In this document: piece by piece, positions 51,072 to 58,849 of the stretch
Numbering within the stretch: position 1 is the stretch's first letter
Layout of the letters: each line of letters begins with the position of its first letter
From: CAIXLI01 sp964587125
GTDB taxonomy: Bacteria > Pseudomonadota > Alphaproteobacteria > UBA9219
Direction: 5' to 3'
Assembly (NCBI GenBank): GCA_964587125.1
Contig: CAZPKC010000004.1
Coordinates: 55,246 to 119,245, forward strand
DNA length: 64,000 nucleotides
Made by a program: the position numbers and the translations under genes
Notes under the pieces: generated by a model
What the model saw: only the letters and a program-made list of their open reading frames with translations
Told to the model about the DNA's origin: nothing
The model's database searches: none

Positions 51072-52265
51072 TCACTCCTCCAATGCCTTTACTCCGGGGA
51101 GGGTTTTGCCTTCCATCCATTCCAGAAACGCGCCGCCGGCGGTTGAGACGTAAGAGAGGCTTTCCAAAACGCCCGCGTGAGCCAGCGCCGAAACGGTGTC
51201 TCCGCCTCCCGCGACCGACAGAATTTTTCCCTGCTTGGTTAAATCCGCGACGATTTGCGCCACGGCGTTTGTCGCCGCATCGAACGGCGGCGTTTCGAAC
51301 GCGCCCAAAGGCCCGTTCCACACGACCGTTTTGCATCCCTTCAACGCCTCGCCGATTGCCGAAACCGATTGCGGCCCGATGTCGAGAATCATGCAATCGG
51401 CAGGAATGGCGTTCGCCAAAACGGTTTTTGAAGCAATGTTGGCTTGCAACGCCGTTGCCACGACGGCGTCCTTGGGCAGCAAAATTTTGCATCCTTTTTC
51501 CGCCGCGCGTTTGGCGATAGCGCGCGCGGTATCGAGCATATCGGCCTCATAAAGCGACTTGCCGACGTTAATACCCTGCGCCGCGAGAAACGTGTTCGCC
51601 ATTCCGCCGCCCAGCACGAGCGCATCGACGCGCGAGACGAGATTTTCGAGCAAATCGAGCTTCGTCGAAATTTTCGACCCTCCGACCAACGCCGCGACGG
51701 GACGTTCGGGCTTGCCCAAGGCTTTTTCGAGCGCATCGAGTTCGGCTTGCATAAGCCGGCCCGCCGCGTGGGGCAGAAGCCGCGCCAAAGCCTCGGTCGA
51801 GGCGTGTGCGCGATGCGAAACCGAAAACGCGTCGTTAATATAAACGTCACCGAGCGCAGCCAGTTGCTTGGCGAACGCGGCGTCGTTTTTTTCCTCGGCT
51901 TCGTAAAAACGCGTATTTTCGAGGACGAGAATGTCGCCGAAAGCCAGCGCGGCGACGGCGGCTTCGGCTTTCTTTCCGACACAATCCTCGGCGAAAGCGA
52001 CGGGCCTTCCCCAAATTTTTTCCAAAGCGACGGCGACAGGGCGCAGGCTGTATTTCGGATTGATCTTCCCGTCCGGCCTGCCGAAATGCGACAGAATGAC
52101 GATCTTCGCCCTGGCGTTGGCCAATTCTTTGAGCGTCGGGACAAGGCGCGTCAAACGCGCAGTATCGGTGACGACGCCGTCCTTCATCGGCACATTCAAA
52201 TCGGCGCGCAGAAGAGCGGTTTTGTTGGTGAGTTTAAGTTGATCGAGCGTGAGAAATTTGGACAT
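51072..52265 (-). CDS. pgk: Phosphoglycerate kinase
   Basis: A 397-residue glycolytic enzyme that transfers phosphate from 1,3-bisphosphoglycerate to ADP. Landmarks are LLRADLNVPMKDGVVTDTAR near the start, ILSHFGRPDGKINP, NTRFYEAEEKND, ALVGGSKISTKLDLL (near 200) and the C-terminal VWNGPLGAFETPPFD and SVAGGGDTVSAL. AAAGGAGA lies seven bases upstream of the start. It lies 48 bases downstream of topA on the same strand, with a short palindrome between, so it may be the last gene of the pyrB operon or have its own promoter. Confidence 0.97.
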   Translation of the reverse strand: MSKFLTLDQLKLTNKTALLRADLNVPMKDGVVTDTARLTRLVPTLKELANARAKIVILSHFGRPDGKINPKYSLRPVAVALEKIWGRPVAFAEDCVGKKAEAAVAALAFGDILVLENTRFYEAEEKNDAAFAKQLAALGDVYINDAFSVSHRAHASTEALARLLPHAAGRLMQAELDALEKALGKPERPVAALVGGSKISTKLDLLENLVSRVDALVLGGGMANTFLAAQGINVGKSLYEADMLDTARAIAKRAAEKGCKILLPKDAVVATALQANIASKTVLANAIPADCMILDIGPQSVSAIGEALKGCKTVVWNGPLGAFETPPFDAATNAVAQIVADLTKQGKILSVAGGGDTVSALAHAGVLESLSYVSTAGGAFLEWMEGKTLPGVKALEE

Positions 52266-52285
52266 GGAAAACTTCTCCTTTCTTC

Positions 52286-52311
52286 GTCATCCCCGCGAAC
52301 GCGGGGATCCA
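52286..52311. repeat. Short palindrome gtcatccccgcg / cgcggggatcca
   Basis: A compact GC-rich inverted repeat of the kind dispersed in many alphaproteobacterial genomes. It lies between the topA stop and the pgk start. On the minus strand it is not followed by a T run, so it is not an obvious terminator. Confidence 0.6.
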
Positions 52312-52313
52312 TC

Positions 52314-54986
52314 TTACTTCTTTCCTTTCGCGGGTTTCTTCGCAGGAGCTTTTTCCTTCACCGCTTTCTTGCCTTTGAAGCCTTTGCTCGGGCCTTTGGC
52401 GATTTTGGCCGCGAGAATTTCAATGGCTTGCGCGAGCGTCAGGTTTTCGGGGTCGTAATCTTTCGTGACGGTCGCCATCACCTTGCCCCACTTCACGTAA
52501 GGCCCGAAGCGGCCTTTGTTGAGCGTCACGGGCTTTTTGTCATCCGGATGTTCGCCCAAAGCTTTGCCTGCAGGCGCGCCGCCGTGGCCGAAGCGGCCTT
52601 TGCTCGGCTCGGCCAGCAGAACGACCGCGCGGTTGAGGCCGACGTTCAAAACGTCGTCGCCTTCGGCGAGCGTTTTATATTGCGAACCCATTTTCAGATA
52701 AGGCCCGAAACGCCCGACGCCCGCCGTTATCATTGCGTTCGTTTCGGGATGCGGCCCCACCTCGCGCGGCAGCGCCAGAAGCTTCAACGCCGTATCCAAA
52801 TCGATCACATTCGGGTCAAGGCCTTTTGGCAACGAAACGCGCTTAGGTTTCGGCGCGTCGTCTTTCTTGGATTTTTTCTTCTTTTTCTTTCCATCTGCCG
52901 AAGGTTCTTCCGGCGGCGGCGCGGCAACGGGAAGAGGGCCTAATTGCACGTAAGCTCCATAAGGCCCGACGCGCGAGGAAACAGGCAAGCCTGTTTTCGG
53001 GTCTTTGCCTAATTCGCGCGGCCCCGCCATTTGGGGCTGCGAAGCGTCGCCGTTAGCGACGGACAAAGGCCGCGTGTTGCGGCAATCGGGATAGTTCGAG
53101 CAGCCGAGAAACGCGCCGAATTTGCCGAGACGCAATCCCATGCGTCCCGTCTTGCAGCGCGGGCAAAGGCGCGGGTCGCTTCCATCCGCTTTCGGCGGGA
53201 AGAAATGGGGCGCAAGGACGTTGTCGAGAGCGTCGATCACGTCCGAAATTTTCAAATCCTTCGTATCCCCGATGGCTTTTGAAAATCCCGTCCAGAATTC
53301 GCGCAAGACTTTCTTCCACGCCAAACGCCCGCCCGAAATTTCGTCGAGCTTGGTTTCAAGGTCGGCGGTGAAATCGTATTCGACGTATTCCTTGAAGAAG
53401 TTTTCGAGGAAAGTCGTGACAATGCGCCCGCGGTCTTCGGGAATGAAACGCTTTTTGTCGATGCGCACGTAATCGCGGTCTTGCAGCACCTGCATGATGC
53501 TCGCGTAGGTCGAAGGGCGGCCTATGCCCAATTCCTCCAGCCTTTTGACGAGCGAAGCTTCGCTATAGCGCGGCGGAGGCTGCGTGAAATGCTGCTCCGG
53601 CTTGATCTCTTTCTTATTGAGAGGATCGTTCTCGTTCATCGGAGGCAGGCGGATGTTGCCGTATCCATCGTCATCCGGTTTCTTATCGTCGTCAAAGCTT
53701 TCCTGATAAACTTTCAACCAACCGTCGAACACGACGACGGAACCGGTGGCGCGGAAGGTGGCGTGATCGCCGCTGACAATATCTACGGAAACTTGATCCA
53801 AAACCGCGCTTGCCATTTGCGAGGCCATCGTGCGCTGCCAGACGAGCGTGTAAAGCGCGAGTTGTTCCTTATCGAGATACCGCGCGACCTGTTCCGGCCT
53901 GCGGCGCAGATCGGTGGGGCGAATGGCTTCATGCGCTTCCTGCGCGTTTTTAGCCGTCGATTTATAAACGCGCGGGCTTTCTGGAACAAAAGACGCGCCG
54001 AAATCCTGCGCAATCACGTCGCGCGCTCCCATAATGGCTTCCATCGACAACGCCACGCTGTCGGTACGCATATACGTGATAAGGCCGACGGTTTCTCCGC
54101 CGATATCCGCGCCTTCGTAAAGATGCTGCGCCGCGCGCATCGTCCGCGTCGCGCCCATGCCAAGCTTGCGCGAAGCTTCCTGCTGCAACGTCGAGGTCGT
54201 GAACGGCGGATAGGGATTGCGCCGCGTCTGCTTTTTCTCGACCGTCCCGACCTTGTACGAAAGCTGGTTCAAAAGCGACAAAGCGGCCTGCGCGTCGGAT
54301 TCCGTCTGCAACGCGAATTTGTCGAGCTTTTTGCCGTTCAAGTGCGTCAGATGCGCGGGCACGTTCAGATTTGTTTGCGTTGTGAACGTGGCTTCGATCG
54401 TCCAGAATTCCTGCGCCTTGAATTTATCGATTTCCAGTTCGCGGTCGCAAATGAGGCGCAAGGCGACCGACTGCACGCGCCCCGCCGATTTCGCGCCCGG
54501 CAGTTTGCGCCACAAAACGGGCGACAACGAAAAGCCGACCAGATAATCCAAAGCCCGCCGCGCCATATAGGCATCGACCAAATCCTGATCGATCTCGCGC
54601 GGATGCTCGATGGCATCCGTCACGGTCTTCTTGGTGATTTCGTTGAACGTCACGCGCTTGATGGGCGTGCCTTTGTCCAATCCCTTGGCATGCAGAACTT
54701 CCTGAATGTGCCACGCGATGGCTTCCCCCTCGCGGTCTGGATCGGAAGCCAGATAAACGGCGTCGGCGTTTCTGACGGCTTTGGCAATTTCATTGACGGG
54801 TTTGTCCGCGCGGTCGCCCAATTCCCAATCCATCGCGAAATCCTCATCGGGACGCACGGAGCCGTCTTTGGGAGGCAAATCCCGGATATGCCCATAGGAG
54901 GCTAAGACGGTATAATCGCTGCCCAAATATTTATTAATAGTTTTCGCCTTTGCGGGCGATTCTACGATAACGAGCTTGTGAGACAC
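52314..54986 (-). CDS. topA: DNA topoisomerase I
   Basis: An 890-residue type IA topoisomerase that relaxes negative supercoils. It has the Toprim domain (KLVIVESPAKAKTINKYLGS, VYLASDPDREGEAIAWHI), the catalytic Tyr in GLITYMRTDSVALS (near 310), a C4 zinc ribbon (CPRCKTGRMGLRLGKFGAFLGC, shown here with its Cys pairs, near 595-620), further ribbon-like repeats and a Lys/Ala-rich tail. Translation begins at a GTG inside the 3' end of dprA (25-base overlap) with AGGG six bases upstream, so it is coupled to dprA. Confidence 0.96.
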   Translation of the reverse strand: MSHKLVIVESPAKAKTINKYLGSDYTVLASYGHIRDLPPKDGSVRPDEDFAMDWELGDRADKPVNEIAKAVRNADAVYLASDPDREGEAIAWHIQEVLHAKGLDKGTPIKRVTFNEITKKTVTDAIEHPREIDQDLVDAYMARRALDYLVGFSLSPVLWRKLPGAKSAGRVQSVALRLICDRELEIDKFKAQEFWTIEATFTTQTNLNVPAHLTHLNGKKLDKFALQTESDAQAALSLLNQLSYKVGTVEKKQTRRNPYPPFTTSTLQQEASRKLGMGATRTMRAAQHLYEGADIGGETVGLITYMRTDSVALSMEAIMGARDVIAQDFGASFVPESPRVYKSTAKNAQEAHEAIRPTDLRRRPEQVARYLDKEQLALYTLVWQRTMASQMASAVLDQVSVDIVSGDHATFRATGSVVVFDGWLKVYQESFDDDKKPDDDGYGNIRLPPMNENDPLNKKEIKPEQHFTQPPPRYSEASLVKRLEELGIGRPSTYASIMQVLQDRDYVRIDKKRFIPEDRGRIVTTFLENFFKEYVEYDFTADLETKLDEISGGRLAWKKVLREFWTGFSKAIGDTKDLKISDVIDALDNVLAPHFFPPKADGSDPRLCPRCKTGRMGLRLGKFGAFLGCSNYPDCRNTRPLSVANGDASQPQMAGPRELGKDPKTGLPVSSRVGPYGAYVQLGPLPVAAPPPEEPSADGKKKKKKSKKDDAPKPKRVSLPKGLDPNVIDLDTALKLLALPREVGPHPETNAMITAGVGRFGPYLKMGSQYKTLAEGDDVLNVGLNRAVVLLAEPSKGRFGHGGAPAGKALGEHPDDKKPVTLNKGRFGPYVKWGKVMATVTKDYDPENLTLAQAIEILAAKIAKGPSKGFKGKKAVKEKAPAKKPAKGKK

Positions 54987-56098
54987 GACGACCCTATTAA
55001 AACGACCTTGTTTCCGGCCTGCCTTTCAACGTGTCCGGAAAGTTCCAATTCCAGAAGGACGGTGAGAACGACAGAGGGGGATACGTGGCATTGTCTCACC
55101 AATTCGTCAACCGAAACCGGCGAAGGGCTTAGATTCTCAAGGATTTCCGCCCGTGCCTTTGCCAGCGCGCTTTCGTCAATCGGGGGAATTGCGCCCAAAA
55201 AGTCGTTTGCGGGAGGTTCGGACAGAAGACGCGGAGCCGCGTGGATATGGTTCAAAACGTCTGCCGCTTTCTCGGTCAAAACAGCGCCCTGACGGATGAG
55301 ATCGTTGGTTCCCGAGGCGCGCGGATCGAGGGGCGAGCCCGGAACGGCAAAAACTTCGCGTCCCTGATCGAGCGCCATTTTCGCCGTGATAAGCGAGCCG
55401 GATTGCAACGCCGCTTCGATCACTATGACGCCTAAACTCAAACCTGAAATAAGCCGGTTACGCCTCGGGAAAAGCTTGGCAAAAGGCTCGAGGCCAAGAG
55501 GCATATCCGAGAGGACGCAGCCCCGTTCGGCAAGCTGATCGTACAAATTCTGGTTCTCTTTCGGATAGACGACGTCGACCCCGCCCGCGAGAATCGCTAT
55601 GGAGCCGGTACCGAGACTTGCCTGATGCGCGGCCGCGTCGATTCCCCGCGCCATGCCCGAAACGATGACGATTTCCTGCTGCCCCAATTCCCGCGCCAGA
55701 CTTTCGGCCATCTTGCGCCCGTTGAGCGAAGCGTTGCGCGCGCCGACGATTCCGATGCAGCGTTTATGAAGCAAGTTCGCGTGGCCGCGAACCGTTATAA
55801 GCGGCGGCGCGTCTTCGATTGCGGCGAGGCTTTCCGGATAATCCGGCTCGCACCACGCGATAAGCTTGGCGCCCATTTTTCCGATGCGGGCGATTTCGTC
55901 TTCGACGAGATTGGAAGGCGGGAGCGTAAAATTTTTCTTGCCGCCGCGCTGCGCGAGCGCGGGCAGGGCGTCGAGCGCCGCGCGCGCGTCGCCGAAACGC
56001 CGCAACAATTGGCGAAAAGTTATGGGCCCGACGTTTTCGGCGCGCGCGAGGCGCAGCCAGTCGCGCTTCTCGGCGTCATTCAGTTGGTGGCGTGCCAT
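54962..56098 (-). CDS. dprA: DNA-processing protein DprA
   Basis: A 378-residue RecA loader for incoming single-stranded DNA in natural transformation. The Rossmann core shows GIVGARNASLNGRKMAESLA, VSGMARGIDAAAHQASL, ILAGGVDVVYPKENQNLY and FPRRNRLISGLS. The N-terminal helices form a SAM-like domain, and a winged helix ends the protein (SVDELVRQCHVSPSVVLTVL). It overlaps plsY by 23 bases upstream and topA by 25 bases downstream. The plsY-dprA-topA order is common in alphaproteobacteria. Confidence 0.95.
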   Translation of the reverse strand: MARHQLNDAEKRDWLRLARAENVGPITFRQLLRRFGDARAALDALPALAQRGGKKNFTLPPSNLVEDEIARIGKMGAKLIAWCEPDYPESLAAIEDAPPLITVRGHANLLHKRCIGIVGARNASLNGRKMAESLARELGQQEIVIVSGMARGIDAAAHQASLGTGSIAILAGGVDVVYPKENQNLYDQLAERGCVLSDMPLGLEPFAKLFPRRNRLISGLSLGVIVIEAALQSGSLITAKMALDQGREVFAVPGSPLDPRASGTNDLIRQGAVLTEKAADVLNHIHAAPRLLSEPPANDFLGAIPPIDESALAKARAEILENLSPSPVSVDELVRQCHVSPSVVLTVLLELELSGHVERQAGNKVVLIGSSCLTSSLS

Positions 56099-56681
56099 TC
56101 TTATGCGATCCGATCTTGGGCTCGGTGTGGTTCAAAAGGCGGCGGATGTTTTCGCGGTGCTTGAAGAAAATAAGGGCGACGAGGATCACAGACAACGGCA
56201 AAAGATCAAAACGCCCGAAAAGCATAAGAAAAGCGGGAAGCAAAATTATGCTTAAAGAGGCGAGCGAGGAAAAACGGAAACACGCGGCGACCAAAAGCCA
56301 CAAAGCCATTATCGCGACGCCGGAAGGCCAACTGAGGGCCGTAATGACGCCGATGCCGGTCGCCACGCCTTTGCCGCCTTTGAACTTCAGCCAAACGGGA
56401 AACATATGCCCCAAAACCGCGCCCAAAGCCGCAATCGCGCCAAGGGAGGGATCGAAAGCGGCGACGATGAGAATGGCAACCGCGCCTTTCAAGCCGTCCA
56501 AAAACAACGTCAACGCGGCCAGTTTTTTATTTCCCGTCCGCAAAACGTTCGTCGCGCCGATATTGCCGGAGCCAATGGCGCGAATATCCCCGAACCCCGC
56601 CGCGCGCGTCAGCAAAAGCCCGAAAGGAACGCTGCCGAGGAGATAAGCAAAAATAAATGCGACGAAGAAGGTAAAAGTCAT
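56076..56681 (-). CDS. plsY: Acyl-phosphate:glycerol-3-phosphate acyltransferase PlsY
   Basis: A 201-residue inner-membrane enzyme making lysophosphatidic acid. Signatures are YLLGSVPFGLLL, the substrate loop GSGNIGATNVLRTG (near 37-50), GAVLGHMFPVWLKFKGGKGV (near 90-110) and several membrane helices. The start codon shares one base with the pyrB stop (TGATG). The 3' end overlaps dprA by 23 bases. Confidence 0.95.
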   Translation of the reverse strand: MTFTFFVAFIFAYLLGSVPFGLLLTRAAGFGDIRAIGSGNIGATNVLRTGNKKLAALTLFLDGLKGAVAILIVAAFDPSLGAIAALGAVLGHMFPVWLKFKGGKGVATGIGVITALSWPSGVAIMALWLLVAACFRFSSLASLSIILLPAFLMLFGRFDLLPLSVILVALIFFKHRENIRRLLNHTEPKIGSHKNGTPPTE

Positions 56682-57622
56682 CAGGCTTTTTCCTGAGAAA
56701 GGAGCAAATCGATCACCGCCATTCTGACCGCGACGCCCATCTCGACTTGCTCGCGGATGACGCTGTGTTTTGGATTATCGGCCAGTTCGTCGGTCAGTTC
56801 GACGCCCCGATTGACGGGGCCCGGATGATAGACAATAACGTCGGGCTTCGCTGCCGACAGCTTGGCGGAGGTAAGGCCGTAGGCCGCGATATACTCCTGC
56901 GCCCGCGTCGAAAAATCGAAGCCTAGCCCGGGCCTCTCGTGCTGGATGCGCAACATAAGGATAGCGTCTGTGTCGCGGATACCGGATTCCAGATTGTCGC
57001 AAATCTCGACGCCCATATTTTTGTAATCGTCCGACATGAAATAATCGGGCGCGATCACGCGGATTTTCGCGCCGAATTTTTTGAGCAAATGGATGTTCGA
57101 CCGCGCCACGCGGCTGCGCGCCAGATCGCCGCAAATCGCAACGGTAAGACCTTCGAGCGTTCCCTTGTGCCGCCGGATCGTCATCGCGTCGAGCAAAGCC
57201 TGCGTCGGATGCGAACGCTTGCCGCTGCCTGCGTTAACGACATGCGCCGCGACGTGCGGCGCAATAAATGACGCGGCATCGTCTTCGTTGTGGCGGATAA
57301 CCAGCGCGTCGATCTGCATCGCGTCCAGAGTTAAAACAGTATCGAGAAAAGTCTCGCCCTTTTTGGTCGAGCTGACCTCAATGGGGACGCTCACGACGTC
57401 CGCGCCAAGGCGTTTTGCGGCTATTTCAAAGGAACTGCGCGTGCGGGTGGAATTTTCGAAAAAAAGATTGACGCACGTTTTTCCCCGGAATTTGTCGATT
57501 TTTTTGTTTTTGCTTCGGTTTTGCTTGGCGTAAACGTCGGCGAGATCGAGGATCGCCTCGATGTCTTTTCCGGACAGAACGTCCGTGTCGATCAAGTGTC
57601 GATGAGGAAATGTGTAAGTCAT
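56681..57622 (-). CDS. pyrB: Aspartate carbamoyltransferase catalytic subunit
   Basis: A 313-residue enzyme of pyrimidine synthesis that joins carbamoyl phosphate and aspartate. Carbamoyl-phosphate binding motifs are FFENSTRTRSSFEIAAKRLG (near 50-70) and HPTQALLDAMTI (near 137). VRLR-type contacts, YHPGPVNRGVEL and a C-terminal helix complete the fold. No pyrI regulatory gene is present, and pyrC is not adjacent. It is the first gene of pyrB-plsY-dprA-topA, divergent from the pseudouridine synthase gene. Confidence 0.96.
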   Translation of the reverse strand: MTYTFPHRHLIDTDVLSGKDIEAILDLADVYAKQNRSKNKKIDKFRGKTCVNLFFENSTRTRSSFEIAAKRLGADVVSVPIEVSSTKKGETFLDTVLTLDAMQIDALVIRHNEDDAASFIAPHVAAHVVNAGSGKRSHPTQALLDAMTIRRHKGTLEGLTVAICGDLARSRVARSNIHLLKKFGAKIRVIAPDYFMSDDYKNMGVEICDNLESGIRDTDAILMLRIQHERPGLGFDFSTRAQEYIAAYGLTSAKLSAAKPDVIVYHPGPVNRGVELTDELADNPKHSVIREQVEMGVAVRMAVIDLLLSQEKA

Positions 57623-57678
57623 TGGCGAAACGGGGGCAAAGATGTTACTAAGGCGACATTTCTAACACAGGTTTTCCT

Positions 57679-58689
57679 ATGTCCAAACTGCAAACGAGCC
57701 AAGCCACCGAAGACGAAGCCGGAATCCGCCTAGACCGCTGGTTTAAGAGGCATTTTTCAAGCCTTAGCCACGGGCAATTAGAAAAAATGTTAAGGACAGG
57801 ACAGATTCGCGTTGCGGGCAAACGGGCCGAAGCCTCGACGCGGCTCGACGCGGGGCAAGAGATTCGCGTGCCGCCGCAGGTTATGGAAGAGGAGCAGTCG
57901 CGGTTGCGGGGAGCAGGCGAAGCCCGCGTACCGCAGAGCAGTCGCGACAAAGCTAAAACTTTGCGCGACGCGAATGACATCAAAAAGCTGATCTTGTTTC
58001 AGGACGACGACGTGCTCGTTCTCAACAAACCTGCGGGACTCGCGGTGCAGGGCGGAACGGGCCTTTCCAGCAGCATTGACGCGATGTTGGCTTCTTTGGC
58101 GGATAAAAAACACGGGAAGCCCAAGCTCGTTCATCGCCTCGACCGCGACACGAGCGGCGTTTTGCTCATCGCGCGAACGCCTTTCGCGGCGCAGCGCCTG
58201 ACGGAATCCTTTCGCCGCCGCGAGACGCGGAAAATCTATTGGGGCGTGACGCTTGGCGTGCCTAAACCGGAGCGCGGAAGGATAGAAGCCGCGCTTGTCA
58301 AACGCGGCGAAACGATGATTGTCGCTCCGCCAAAAGATGAAGAAGCCAAAAATGCGATCACGGTTTATCAAAACATGGATCGCGCGGAGTTTCGGGCGGC
58401 ATTCGTGGCGATGTGGCCCGTGACGGGACGCACGCATCAATTGCGCGTGCATATGGCGCATATCGGAACGCCGCTTCTGGGAGATCGTCTTTACGGCAAG
58501 CCTATGCCGGAAGGATTTCCCGCAAACGAGCTCGGCAAGGGATTGCATCTTCATGCGCGGCGGCTAATAATCCCGCACCCGCGCAAAGGCGTTATCGACG
58601 TGAGCGCGCCCCTTAGCGCCGAGATGCGGAAAACATGGAAGTGGTTTGGATTCGATCCTTCTGCTGATGCCGATTTTTCCGAAGCGTAA
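57679..58689 (+). CDS. rluC: RluC/RluD-type 23S rRNA pseudouridine synthase with inserted palindrome
   Basis: A 336-residue synthase: N-terminal S4 RNA-binding domain (GIRLDRWFKRHFSSLSHGQLEKML), a linker, and the catalytic domain with the active-site Asp in VHRLDRDTSGVLLIARTPFA (near 150), then RKIYWGVTLGVPKPERGRIE and GRTHQLRVHMAHIGTPLLGD. It isomerises uridines in 23S rRNA; the exact site (RluC or RluD type) is not certain. Between S4 and the catalytic domain, residues about 72-92 (QSRLRGAGEARVPQSSRD) are encoded by an inverted family-A palindrome that keeps the frame open. Confidence 0.92.
   Translation: MSKLQTSQATEDEAGIRLDRWFKRHFSSLSHGQLEKMLRTGQIRVAGKRAEASTRLDAGQEIRVPPQVMEEEQSRLRGAGEARVPQSSRDKAKTLRDANDIKKLILFQDDDVLVLNKPAGLAVQGGTGLSSSIDAMLASLADKKHGKPKLVHRLDRDTSGVLLIARTPFAAQRLTESFRRRETRKIYWGVTLGVPKPERGRIEAALVKRGETMIVAPPKDEEAKNAITVYQNMDRAEFRAAFVAMWPVTGRTHQLRVHMAHIGTPLLGDRLYGKPMPEGFPANELGKGLHLHARRLIIPHPRKGVIDVSAPLSAEMRKTWKWFGFDPSADADFSEA
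57894..57948. repeat. Palindromic repeat, family A copy 4, inside a coding sequence
   Basis: gcagtcgcggttgcggggag, then caggcgaagcccgcgtac, then cgcagagcagtcgcgac. It is the inverted form of the copies at 18522, 18981 and 49456. It lies wholly inside the pseudouridine synthase gene, in the linker between domains, and is translated. Confidence 0.85.
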
Positions 58690-58811
58690 CAATGAAGCGA
58701 TCTTGGGCTGCAAATCGCGCTTTTCTTGATTTTCGCTGATCACGTGCGTTAGAGTACGCTCCACGCGAAAATCAAGAAAATCAAGACTTTCGCCTCAAGC
58801 CTGCTTCATTG
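58690..58811. repeat. Long imperfect palindrome, family C copy 2
   Basis: It begins immediately after the synthase stop codon. The outer arms are caatgaagc and gcttcattg; the inner gggctgcaaatcgcgctttt is shared with copy 1 (13936-14057), as are the gattttcg and gtacgctcc blocks. It ends 38 bases before the AsmA start codon. Confidence 0.75.
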
Positions 58812-58849
58812 AAGACATGTTGTAGAAACTAAAGAAACGAAGATTTGAA

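Noticed and set aside
52286..52311. Terminator for topA
   Set aside because: The hairpin is GC-rich but lacks a T run on the minus strand; it fits a dispersed short palindrome better.
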